7,349 bases of DNA from Candidatus Acetothermia bacterium. Lineage in GTDB: Bacteria; Bipolaricaulota; Bipolaricaulia; Bipolaricaulales; Bipolaricaulaceae. The DNA is taken from NCBI GenBank assembly GCA_023255835.1, contig JAGDVW010000020.1:1-7349 (forward strand). Reading direction: 5' to 3'. Numbering within the stretch: position 1 is the stretch's first letter; each line of letters begins with the position of its first letter. Below, piece after piece: positions 1-5,905 of the stretch. The notes beneath the pieces were generated by a model. That model ran no database searches. It was given only the letters and a program-made list of their open reading frames with translations, and was not told the origin of the DNA. The position numbers and the translations under genes were made by a program.

Positions 1-2
1 TC

Positions 3-296
3 GATAGGGATCTCCTAAGCGTTTGGGATCCACTCTTCCGCGCAGGGATCGCTGGGGAAGCCCAAATTTTGGATGTGCGCAACGGGGCCATTCACAAGGT
101 CGACATCGGGCAAAAGGCGGAGGTCAAGCTCAATGTACTTGGCCGGGCGTTGCCAGCTGAACGCTATTCCGTGACCGTGGACGACGAGGTCCTACAAATT
201 TTCCGGCAAGGCGACCTCCTTTTGGGAGTGAAAAGCCCAAAGCTCGAGGCTTTCCTTTTGGAAATCCTCCCTGAGGGGATTCAGGAGACCCCTTAG
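3..296 (+). CDS. C-terminal part of an unrecognised protein (5' end outside window)
   Basis: This is the only plus-strand frame open at the left edge, and it runs without a stop to TAG at 294-296, giving about 97 residues. The fragment is of mixed hydrophobic and charged composition (...KVDIGQKAEVKLNVLGRALP..., ...DLLLGVKSPKLEAFLLEILP...) and reads as a soluble alpha/beta or beta-rich domain. I see no membrane segment, no cysteine cluster and no catalytic motif that I recognise. A TTG at 69 could in principle start a short 75-residue protein, but the reading frame upstream of it has similar composition and no ribosome-binding site is visible, so a truncated larger gene is more likely. It converges on ricT, with the two stop codons overlapping. 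No function is proposed. Confidence 0.6.
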   Translation, partial: DRDLLSVWDPLFRAGIAGEAQILDVRNGAIHKVDIGQKAEVKLNVLGRALPAERYSVTVDDEVLQIFRQGDLLLGVKSPKLEAFLLEILPEGIQETP

Positions 297-297
297 G
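270..297. repeat. Inverted repeat spanning the two convergent stop codons
   Basis: Bases 270-278 (CCTGAGGGG) can pair with 289-297 (CCCCTTAGG) as a 9-bp stem with one G-T wobble, around a 10-base loop. The stem covers the TAG of the upstream plus-strand gene and the TAA of ricT. Its position would suit a bidirectional 3' end. However, neither side has the run of T expected of an intrinsic terminator, so a termination role is only a possibility. Confidence 0.35.
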
Positions 298-1072
298 CGA
301 TGAGCTCATCCCAGGGGACATCCGAGCGGGTGCCGTCGGGCCATTCCACCTGGCTGGTGCGGGAAAAAACGTTGTGCGCCAAAATCTTTCCGGGCCGGCC
401 GTTTATCTCCACCCGCTGGCCGGGCTCCGGAAGGCCTTGCAGTTCCTGGAGGTAAAAATCGCGCTCGTACGCAAGACAACATTTGAGCCGGCCGCAGGCA
501 CCGCTTAGGCGCTCGGGGTTCAAAAAGAGCTGCTGCTCAAAGGCGAATTCCAAAGGGATCGGCCGAAGCTGGGTGAGGAAGGTTCGGCAGCAAAGGGGAC
601 GGCCGCATGGGCCAAGGAGGCCGAGGACGCGGGCCTCGTCCCTGGGCCCAAGCTGTCGCAACTCCACCCGGACTTGGGCCTCGGCGGAAAAAGCCCGCAG
701 GAACTGGCGAAAATCGGTGCGAGCTTGAGCCGTGAAGTAAAGCCTGAGGAAGGAATGGCTGAGGTCCAGCTCCGCTGCGCGAAATTTCACGGGCAGCCCC
801 ATGGCCTGGGCCTTCTTTTGGGCTTGGCCCCTCAATTTTTCGGCCAAACTCAAAGTTTCTTTGTAGCCGCCGAGGTCCTTCTCATCAGCGGCCCTCATGA
901 GTCTTCCAGAAAATTCCTTCCTTTCCCCAAGAGGGGAACGAAGGATGCGCACAAGCCAAAGGCCGTTCTTATCTTCCTCCACCCAAATTTCGCCGGGAAG
1001 GCCAACTGCGCCCGCCCAAAGGGCGATATGCACCTCCGGCCAGGGCGAGAGCCGCCTCACCAAGGCTTTCAT
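293..1072 (-). CDS. ricT: RicT / PSP1 family protein (YaaT-like)
   Basis: The predicted protein has 259 residues and a PSP1 domain. The diagnostic cysteine-rich stretch is clear: GPCGRPLCC around residues 154-162 and SGACGRLKCCLAYERDF around 190-206 (C156, C161, C162, C193, C198, C199). In Bacillus, RicT (YaaT) joins RicA and RicF in a complex that binds [4Fe-4S] clusters and adjusts RNase Y-dependent mRNA processing and the sporulation phosphorelay; cysteines of this stretch are cluster ligands. The start is placed at ATG 1072-1070 because it overlaps the holB stop as ATGA, and a purine-rich GGAAGGG lies just upstream. The frame stays open 55 codons further, but that stretch is only the other frame of holB. 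The order holB-ricT is the same as in Firmicutes, which supports both calls. The family also occurs in non-sporulating bacteria, so sporulation should not be inferred. Confidence 0.93.
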   Translation of the reverse strand: MKALVRRLSPWPEVHIALWAGAVGLPGEIWVEEDKNGLWLVRILRSPLGERKEFSGRLMRAADEKDLGGYKETLSLAEKLRGQAQKKAQAMGLPVKFRAAELDLSHSFLRLYFTAQARTDFRQFLRAFSAEAQVRVELRQLGPRDEARVLGLLGPCGRPLCCRTFLTQLRPIPLEFAFEQQLFLNPERLSGACGRLKCCLAYERDFYLQELQGLPEPGQRVEINGRPGKILAHNVFSRTSQVEWPDGTRSDVPWDELIA

Positions 1073-1935
1073 CCCTTCCGCGGCCAAAGGAGCACCACCT
1101 CCGCCAATAACCGAGGATTGGCGTTGGCTTCGATCTCCCCGCGGGCGAGGGAGATCTTTTTCGCCCAAGAAACCCAAGGGGACCGCAAAATCTCTTCTCT
1201 CCCCAGCCTTTCTCGCAATATTCGCAAGAGCTCCCAAAATAGATCCCGCATGGCCCCGGTCCGGGCGAGGATCTCCCCCGCACCCAGGACTTGAAAAGTC
1301 TTAGCGGAAAGGAGCTTTTCGAAGATCACCTCGGCGAAGGCCCGGCGCCGCAGGGGGTCCGCCGCCTCCCCGCTAAAACGCAGGAAAAGCTCGGGAAAAG
1401 GTAAACCCTGGGCTTCCTTCTTCGCTTCCGTGAATTCCCCAAAAACGTCCCGCTTGGTTTCAAGGAGGTTCCCAAGCTCTTCCTCCCTTCCCTCGCAAAG
1501 TTCGAGGAGGAAGTCCACCTCCTTGGCCTCGTAGCCGGCGCGCTCGAGGGCCGCGCGCCAAGCATCCTTGGGGGAGGGGGAAAAGCGGAGGCGGCAGCGG
1601 GAACGGACGGTGGGGATCACCCGATCCGGGGCCTCCGCGTAAAGGACCACCGCCAAATAAGGTGGGACCTCCTCCAAAAGTTTGAGGAGGGCGTTAGCCG
1701 CTTCCGAGGTGAGCCGTTCGGCCGGACCGAGGAGGGCCACGCGGCGTGGCCCCGCCGCCGGCGCATAACGGGCCCAAAGGATGAAGGCCCGAATCTCCCC
1801 GATCCCCAACCACCTTCCCTCCGACTCCACCGAGAGGAAATCGGGATGGACAGAAAGGGGGCCTTGGAGGAGCTCCTGAGCGCGGAGCCGCGCGGCCACC
1901 CGGGCGCCACCCCCACAAAAGAGCTCCGGAAGCAT
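1069..1935 (-). CDS. holB: DNA polymerase III, delta prime subunit (clamp loader)
   Basis: A 288-residue AAA+ protein of the clamp-loader family, which with delta and tau/gamma opens the beta sliding clamp at the replication fork. Family landmarks are HPDF at 30-33, the ERLTSEAANALLKLLEEVPP helix at 73-92, and TVRSRC at 109-114, which carries the SRC arginine-finger motif. The C-terminus (NANPRLLAEVVLLW, 271-284) matches the usual delta-prime/gamma ending. The N-terminal loop FCGGGARVAAR lacks the GKT of a working Walker A site, as expected of delta prime, and the four-cysteine zinc module that usually precedes HPD is missing, so the protein is shorter than the usual 310-340 residues. ATG 1935 is the first possible start, because a TAG lies in frame five codons upstream of it. 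No Shine-Dalgarno site is visible. The stop overlaps ricT. Confidence 0.92.
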   Translation of the reverse strand: MLPELFCGGGARVAARLRAQELLQGPLSVHPDFLSVESEGRWLGIGEIRAFILWARYAPAAGPRRVALLGPAERLTSEAANALLKLLEEVPPYLAVVLYAEAPDRVIPTVRSRCRLRFSPSPKDAWRAALERAGYEAKEVDFLLELCEGREEELGNLLETKRDVFGEFTEAKKEAQGLPFPELFLRFSGEAADPLRRRAFAEVIFEKLLSAKTFQVLGAGEILARTGAMRDLFWELLRILRERLGREEILRSPWVSWAKKISLARGEIEANANPRLLAEVVLLWPRKG

Positions 1936-1971
1936 CGGAGAAGACTACGCGGAAACCCCGAAGAAGGGCAA
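1936..1971 (-). promoter_or_regulatory. Putative holB-ricT promoter, leaderless type
   Basis: On the minus strand TTGCCC (1971-1966) is followed after 18 bases by TAGTCT (1947-1942), and ATG begins 6 bases later. With normal -10 to start-site spacing, transcription would begin at or next to the start codon. This would explain why no ribosome-binding site precedes holB. The hexamers match the consensus only partly. Confidence 0.4.
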
Positions 1972-1975
1972 CCCG

Positions 1976-2000
1976 TTGACCGAAAAGGGTTGGGTATAGT
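1976..2000 (+). promoter_or_regulatory. Putative promoter of the histidine kinase gene
   Basis: TTGACC (1976-1981) resembles a -35 box and TATAGT (1995-2000) is a good -10 box, but the 13-base spacer is shorter than normal. Reading TAGTAA (1997-2002) as the -10 gives 15. The kinase GTG starts 12 bases after TATAGT, so the leader would be only a few bases long and has no Shine-Dalgarno site. The -35 box lies 4 bases from the -35-like box of the opposing holB promoter. Confidence 0.4.
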
Positions 2001-2012
2001 AACCTGCAAAAT

Positions 2013-3221
2013 GTGCGTGAGGAAAGGCTTCGGGAAACACAGGCGATCATCGAGCGCACCATCCTCGTCCGCCGTGTAACTTTGGGGATTTTTTGCCTCA
2101 TCGCCGTCGTGATCCTTGGTTTCCCCCGTTTCCCCTTCAACCCCCTTTTCACCGTGCCCTTCGTTTGGCTGATCCTCACCTTCCCTTTCCGCTACCTCAT
2201 CCGCCAACAACGCAGTGTGCGATCACTGCACAACGTTCATGCCGCGTTCCTCTCGGCGGAAGCGGTCCTCGTCACTTACCTTGTGCACCGGCTGGGCGGC
2301 GTGGCTTGGGTAGGGGTGCTCTTTTACCTTTTTACCGTGATGTACGCGAACTTCTTCCTCCCCAAATACGCGGGCTACGTGGTCACCGCCATCGCCGTGG
2401 GCGGCTATGCCCTCGTGGCCTTTCTAGAGTATTTCGGGATCATCCCCCATATCTTCCCCTTCGCCGGGGAGGAACGGCCTTTCCGTGATCTCGCCTATGT
2501 TTTAACCACGGTGCTCGTGGGCGGGGTCGGGTTTTACAGCGTTCTTGCCTTCACGGTGCGGGCCTTCGCTAGCCTTTACGAGCGCAAAAATTTGGAGCTT
2601 CTGCGGAGGGAGAGGGCTTTGGCCCGCCTTTCCGCGAAGCTCCTCACCGCCCAAGAAGAGGAGCGGCGGAGGATCGCCCGGAAGATCCACGACGAAGTGG
2701 GGCAGATCTTGGCTGCGGCCCGCTGGGCCCTGGCCGCGGGCGAGAAAGGGGAGGCCGAGGAGCTTTTGGCCCAAGGGATCGAAGCCCTGCGGGATCTGGC
2801 CCGGGAGCTCCGGCCGCCCCTTTTGGACGAAGCGGGCCTGGCCCCGGCCCTGCGCCGGCTTCTTTCCGCCTTCTCCGCCACGGGGATCGAGGTCCGGGCG
2901 GAGATCGCGGAGGAAAGATACCCAGAACTTGTGGAGACCGTGGCCTTCCGGGTGATCCAGGAGGCGTTGGAGAACGTGCGGCGGCATGCGCAAGCCCGGC
3001 GGGTCTGGGTGAGGGTGGAGGAGGAAAACGGCTGGCTTATGGGTGAGGTGCGGGATGACGGCCGCGGCTTCGAGCCGGCCTGCGTTTCCGAAGGTTTGGG
3101 TCTCCCTGGGATGCGGGAATGGGTGGAGCTTTTGGGCGGCTCCCTCGCCCTCGAATCCCGGCCCGGCCAGGGCACCCGGGTCGTTTTCCGCCTTCCTTTA
3201 CGGCCCCAGGTTCACTCGTAG
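2013..3221 (+). CDS. Membrane sensor histidine kinase, HisKA_3 (NarX/DesK-like)
   Basis: A 402-residue sensor kinase. The first roughly 185 residues are strongly hydrophobic, with about six membrane segments (near 22-38, 43-60, 76-92, 97-112, 119-141, 159-182) and only short loops, so sensing is probably within or at the membrane rather than by a periplasmic domain. A linking helix (about 186-215) leads to the dimerisation domain: RRRIARKIHDEVGQ holds the phospho-accepting H226, and D227/Q231 fit the DxxxQ phosphatase motif of this family. The HATPase_c domain shows the N-box VIQEALENVRRH (N321), DDGRGF (D348) and the G-box GLGLPGM (361-367). GTG 2013 is the first start after an in-frame TGA at 1977; no ribosome-binding site is seen. 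HisKA_3 kinases normally phosphorylate NarL/LuxR-type regulators, and two such genes lie just downstream. The signal is unknown. Confidence 0.93.
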   Translation: MREERLRETQAIIERTILVRRVTLGIFCLIAVVILGFPRFPFNPLFTVPFVWLILTFPFRYLIRQQRSVRSLHNVHAAFLSAEAVLVTYLVHRLGGVAWVGVLFYLFTVMYANFFLPKYAGYVVTAIAVGGYALVAFLEYFGIIPHIFPFAGEERPFRDLAYVLTTVLVGGVGFYSVLAFTVRAFASLYERKNLELLRRERALARLSAKLLTAQEEERRRIARKIHDEVGQILAAARWALAAGEKGEAEELLAQGIEALRDLARELRPPLLDEAGLAPALRRLLSAFSATGIEVRAEIAEERYPELVETVAFRVIQEALENVRRHAQARRVWVRVEEENGWLMGEVRDDGRGFEPACVSEGLGLPGMREWVELLGGSLALESRPGQGTRVVFRLPLRPQVHS

Positions 3222-3646
3222 CGGAGGGCCTCCACGGGATCCAGGCGGGAGGCGCGTATCGCCGGAGAGAGGCCGAAGATGAGGCCCACCATCACGGAAA
3301 AGCCCACCGCCAAAAGGGCCGGGTAGCCGGGGATCACAAAGGGCCAGCGGCCGAAAAGCGAGCCCAGCCAAGCCGAAAACCATCCCATCCCTAGCCCAAG
3401 GAGTCCCCCGAAGAGACAGACCACCACAGCCTCGGCCAAAAACTGATTGCGGATATCCCTGGGGCCCGGCCCCACAGCCATGCGGATCTCGATTTCCCGC
3501 GTCCTTTCCACCACGGAAACGAGCATGATGTTCATGATCCCGATCCCGCCCACAAGGAGGGAGATAGCCGCGACGCTCGCTAAAATCAGGGCCATCGTGC
3601 GCACGCTTTCCTCGCAGGTAGCGATCATCGTCTTTTGCACAGTCAC
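3212..3646 (-). pseudogene. C-terminal remnant of a MacB-type ABC transporter permease (FtsX domain)
   Basis: About 144 codons, in one open frame, match only the end of MacB/FtsX-type permeases: the helix ISLLVGGIGIMNIMLVSVVE, the family motif ERTREIEIRMAVG, two further membrane segments, and the terminal ASRLDPVEALRYE. MacB-like permeases normally exceed 370 residues. The first membrane helix and the large periplasmic domain are missing. Recognisable homology begins near GTG 3646, with no ribosome-binding site and no ATPase partner; in-frame ATGs at 3628 and 3595 are alternative starts. The 3' end overlaps the kinase stop by 10 bases in convergent orientation. It is best read as an N-terminally truncated gene left by a rearrangement. 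The lack of internal stops suggests that the event was recent or that the stub is still translated. The membrane-domain assignment is firm; the pseudogene status is inference. Confidence 0.8.
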
Positions 3647-3705
3647 GCGGAAGGAAGGTGGAGGATTTCGACCGCTTATTTTCCAAAGAAAACGGGGATG
3701 CGAGG

Positions 3706-3714
3706 TGCTACGAT
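3706..3714 (+). promoter_or_regulatory. Extended -10 promoter before response regulator 1, leaderless type
   Basis: TGCTACGAT fits the extended -10 pattern TGnTAnnAT. It lies 7 bases before the ATG at 3722, so the transcript would begin at or within a base of the start codon. No -35 box is evident at the right distance, which extended -10 promoters do not strictly need, and no Shine-Dalgarno site precedes the ATG. Confidence 0.45.
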
Positions 3715-3721
3715 TGGCGGG

Positions 3722-4309
3722 ATGAAGGCGCGGGTGCTTTTGGCCGACGACCATGGGCTTGTACGGGCCGGGCTTTCCCGGCTTCTCACTCAGGCGGGGT
3801 TTGCGGTGGTGGCCGAGGCGGAAAACGGGGAGGAAGCACGAAAGAAGGCCCTGGAAACAAGGCCTGACCTCATCTTCTGGGACCTCCTCATGCCCGAAGG
3901 GGGTTTGGTGGGGCTTCGGCGCCTGCGGGAAAGCCTTCCCAGGGCGAAAATCCTTGTTCTCACCGCATTGGATAGCCCAGGCCTTGCGGAGGAGGCAAGG
4001 CGGGCTGGAGCAACGGGGTTGGTGGTGAAAACGGCAAACCCGGAAGAGATCGTGCGCGCCGCTGAGGCCGCCCTGCGCGACGAGTTCGTCCAGCCTTCAG
4101 CCCTCACCCCCCGGGAGAAGGAAATAATCGCCCTTTTCGGGGAGGGCCTTCGTATCCTCGAAATCGCCGAAAAATTGAAAATCTCCGAAAAAACGGTGGA
4201 AACGCACCTTGAAAACCTCAAAGAAAAACTCGGATTTGCCTCCATCACGGAACTTCGGGCCTGGGCCATTCGGGCGCGAACTCCTACAGAACCCGGATCG
4301 CAGGGATAA
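3722..4309 (+). CDS. Response regulator 1, NarL/LuxR family
   Basis: A 195-residue cytoplasmic transcription regulator. The N-terminal receiver domain (about 3-118) has the acidic pair D9/D10, phospho-acceptor D54 in FWDLLMP, T81 and the conserved lysine K103, so phosphorylation should work. The C-terminal LuxR-type helix-turn-helix (about 127-180) shows LTPREKEIIALF and the recognition-helix region ISEKTVETHLENLKEKLGF. ATG 3722 is chosen because it begins exactly at the receiver beta-strand MKARVLLADDH. The frame is open 29 codons further up, but that stretch is unlike the family. A likely partner is the kinase at 2013-3221, from which it is separated by the inverted permease fragment. The DNA of the helix-turn-helix part is visibly richer in A and T than its surroundings, mainly from Lys and Glu codons. 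Target genes are unknown. Confidence 0.93.
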   Translation: MKARVLLADDHGLVRAGLSRLLTQAGFAVVAEAENGEEARKKALETRPDLIFWDLLMPEGGLVGLRRLRESLPRAKILVLTALDSPGLAEEARRAGATGLVVKTANPEEIVRAAEAALRDEFVQPSALTPREKEIIALFGEGLRILEIAEKLKISEKTVETHLENLKEKLGFASITELRAWAIRARTPTEPGSQG

Positions 4310-4319
4310 GGGGGATCCC

Positions 4320-4325
4320 TAACAT
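4320..4325 (+). promoter_or_regulatory. -10-like hexamer just before response regulator 2
   Basis: TAACAT lies 8 bases before ATG 4334 in the 24-base gap between the two regulators. There is no Shine-Dalgarno site in this gap. The element could give response regulator 2 and the hopanoid genes their own almost leaderless transcript. No convincing -35 box was found, so chance occurrence is possible. Confidence 0.25.
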
Positions 4326-4333
4326 TTTGGGCG

Positions 4334-4936
4334 ATGCGCGTTTTGGTGGTGGACGACCATCCCGTGGTGCGGGCTGGGCTCTCCGGCCTCCTGGCGCAAG
4401 CGGGGTTCACGGTGGTGGGTGAGGCGGCTGACGCCGCCCAAGCCCTGGAGGTCGCAGCAAAAACGAAGCCGGAGCTTGCGGTGGTGGATGTGGCTCTCCC
4501 AGGGGTTTCTGGCCTTGAGCTCTGTCGAAGATTTCGCCGCCGTTTTCCGGGGATGAAGGTGATCATCCTCTCCATGTTTGACGAGCCGGAGTGGCGGGCG
4601 GAGGCCGCCCGGGCCGGCGCTTCCGCTTACCTCCTCAAAGATCTTCCCGCGGAGGAACTCCTTGCCTCGCTCCGGCGGGTGGCCCAGGGCGAGAACCTCC
4701 TTCCTCCAGCGGGGCCCTCCTTGCCCCTCACCGAGCGGGAGCGGGAAGTGGTGCGGCTTTTGGCCCAAGGGAAGAGGACGCCGGAGATCGCGGAGCTCCT
4801 TTGCCGCTCAGTGACCACGGTGCGGGCCCACAAGGTCTCGGCCATGCGCAAGCTCGGGGTCCATTCCACCCGGGAGCTGGTGCAGGCGGCGGTCCGCTTG
4901 GGCCTTGTCCCTTCCCTGAGCGTTTCCGAGCCATGA
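4334..4936 (+). CDS. Response regulator 2, NarL/LuxR family
   Basis: A 200-residue regulator closely resembling response regulator 1. The receiver (about 1-118) has D7/D8, phospho-acceptor D52 in VVDVALPGVSG, S80 and K102 in LLKD. The LuxR-type DNA-binding domain (about 132-185) shows LTEREREVVRLLAQG, TPEIAELL and TTVRAHKVSAMRKLGV. All residues needed for phosphorylation are present. The receiver N-terminus matches that of regulator 1 almost position by position (DDHxxVRAGLSxLLxQAGF), which points to tandem duplication. The stop codon overlaps the start of the polyprenyl synthase gene as ATGA, so this regulator is expressed together with isoprenoid and hopanoid enzymes. It may autoregulate this operon; no operator could be identified. 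The likely phosphodonor is the HisKA_3 kinase upstream. Confidence 0.94.
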   Translation: MRVLVVDDHPVVRAGLSGLLAQAGFTVVGEAADAAQALEVAAKTKPELAVVDVALPGVSGLELCRRFRRRFPGMKVIILSMFDEPEWRAEAARAGASAYLLKDLPAEELLASLRRVAQGENLLPPAGPSLPLTEREREVVRLLAQGKRTPEIAELLCRSVTTVRAHKVSAMRKLGVHSTRELVQAAVRLGLVPSLSVSEP

Positions 4937-5904
4937 TCCTCGAGCGTTACCGGCCACTTATTGCGGGAGCTTTGGGGAAGGCGGCCCGGCTGGACGGCGC
5001 CCTTTCCGTGCTGGTGGGCTACCCCTTGGGGTTGACGGAGGCGGACGGCTCGCCTGGGCCTGGCCCTAGCGGGAAATTCCTCCGCCCTTCCCTCGTGCTC
5101 TTTGCCTGCGAGGCCATGGGCGGCGAGGTGGAAAAGGCCCTGCCCTTGGCCGTGGCCTTGGAGCTCGTGCACAACTTTTCCCTGGTGCACGACGACATCC
5201 AGGATCGGGATGAATTCCGCCGGGGAAGGCCCGCGGCCTGGAAGGTTTTCGGCGAAGGCCAGGCCATCAACGCTGGCGATGCCCTCCTCGTCTTGGCCCT
5301 GCGTATCGCCCTTTCCGCGGAGCTTCCCGATTCTGCCCGCCTTTCCGCCCAAGAAACGCTCCTTTCCGCAACGTTGCGCATGATCGAAGGCCAGGCCTTG
5401 GATTTGGCGGCGGAAGGCAAAGCTTTGGGAGTGGAGGGCTACCTCTCCCTGGCCCGGCGGAAGACCGGGGCCCTTTTGGGCTGCGCCTTCGTTTTGGGGG
5501 CCATTGCCGCCGGCCGACCCGACCTCCGGGAGCCTTCCCAAACCCTCGGGGAAGAGCTCGGCCTCGCCTTTCAAATCCGCGACGATATCCTTGGGATTTG
5601 GGGGGATCCCGCGAAAACGGGGAAACCCGTGGGGAGTGATCTCCTCCGCAAAAAGCGCTCCTTCCCCATCTCCTTTGCCCTTGGGCGCGATCCCGGGCTT
5701 TCCTCGCTCCTGTCCGAGCCGGAGAGGAATGGGGAGGAAATCCTCCGGAGGCTGGCCCAAGTGGGGGCAAAGGCCGCGGCGGAAGAAGAGCTGAGAAGGC
5801 ACTTGGGCGAAGCGGAAAGGCTCTCTTGGGAGCTCCCCTGGCCGGAGTGGGCCCGCACGGAGTTCCAAGAACTTCTTGGGTTTTTGGCACAAAGGGAGGC
5901 CTGA
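4933..5904 (+). CDS. Short-chain polyprenyl diphosphate synthase (FPP/GGPP type)
   Basis: A 323-residue all-helical trans-prenyltransferase that joins isopentenyl diphosphate to an allylic diphosphate. It shows GKFLRP (48-53) for diphosphate binding, the first aspartate-rich motif DDIQD (87-91), and the second motif DDILGIWGD (217-225), whose fifth position is Gly. Downstream is the lysine-containing KPVGSDLLRKKRSFP. Phe82, five residues before the first motif, has no two-residue insertion after it. This is the pattern linked to short products (C15-C20), but exact chain length cannot be read from sequence. ATG 4933 is chosen for its ATGA overlap with the regulator stop and because upstream frame-open codons do not resemble the family. 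The following hpnH starts one base after the stop. Its place beside hpnH/hpnG suggests supply of farnesyl diphosphate for squalene and hopene, with GGPP for other lipids as the alternative. Confidence 0.92.
   Translation: MILERYRPLIAGALGKAARLDGALSVLVGYPLGLTEADGSPGPGPSGKFLRPSLVLFACEAMGGEVEKALPLAVALELVHNFSLVHDDIQDRDEFRRGRPAAWKVFGEGQAINAGDALLVLALRIALSAELPDSARLSAQETLLSATLRMIEGQALDLAAEGKALGVEGYLSLARRKTGALLGCAFVLGAIAAGRPDLREPSQTLGEELGLAFQIRDDILGIWGDPAKTGKPVGSDLLRKKRSFPISFALGRDPGLSSLLSEPERNGEEILRRLAQVGAKAAAEEELRRHLGEAERLSWELPWPEWARTEFQELLGFLAQREA
5894..5899 (+). promoter_or_regulatory. Strong ribosome-binding site that fixes the hpnH start
   Basis: GGGAGG sits inside the last codons of the polyprenyl synthase gene and ends 6 bases before ATG 5906. 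It selects this ATG over the in-frame TTG at 5876 and the ATGs at 5918 and 5924. It contrasts with the start regions at 1935, 2013, 3722 and 4334, which show no such site. Confidence 0.75.
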
Positions 5905-5905
5905 G

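Noticed and set aside
1073..1237. N-terminal extension of ricT by 55 codons.
   Set aside because: The stretch is the other reading frame of holB, is unlike RicT N-termini, and the ATGA overlap gives a normal start at 1072.
2011..2079. ATG at 2011, two bases before the kinase GTG, as the true start.
   Set aside because: It is in a different frame that stops at 2079. Only the GTG at 2013 leads into the kinase.
1617..2210. Minus-strand open frame across the divergent spacer and kinase start.
   Set aside because: It covers holB in the wrong frame and the promoter region, and its composition is charged and repetitive without a motif.
3635..3721. Upstream start that would add 29 residues to response regulator 1.
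   Set aside because: The added residues do not fit a receiver domain, and the extended -10 element lies inside them.
4591..4932. Long upstream extension of the polyprenyl synthase frame.
   Set aside because: It lies wholly within regulator 2 in another frame and has a Gly/Pro/Arg-rich composition. The family start is at 4933.
2570..5480. Frequent word TTTTGG through several genes, considered as a possible uptake or recombination motif.
   Set aside because: It falls mostly at Leu-Leu or Leu-Gly/Ala codon pairs (CTT TTG G..), so codon preference explains it.
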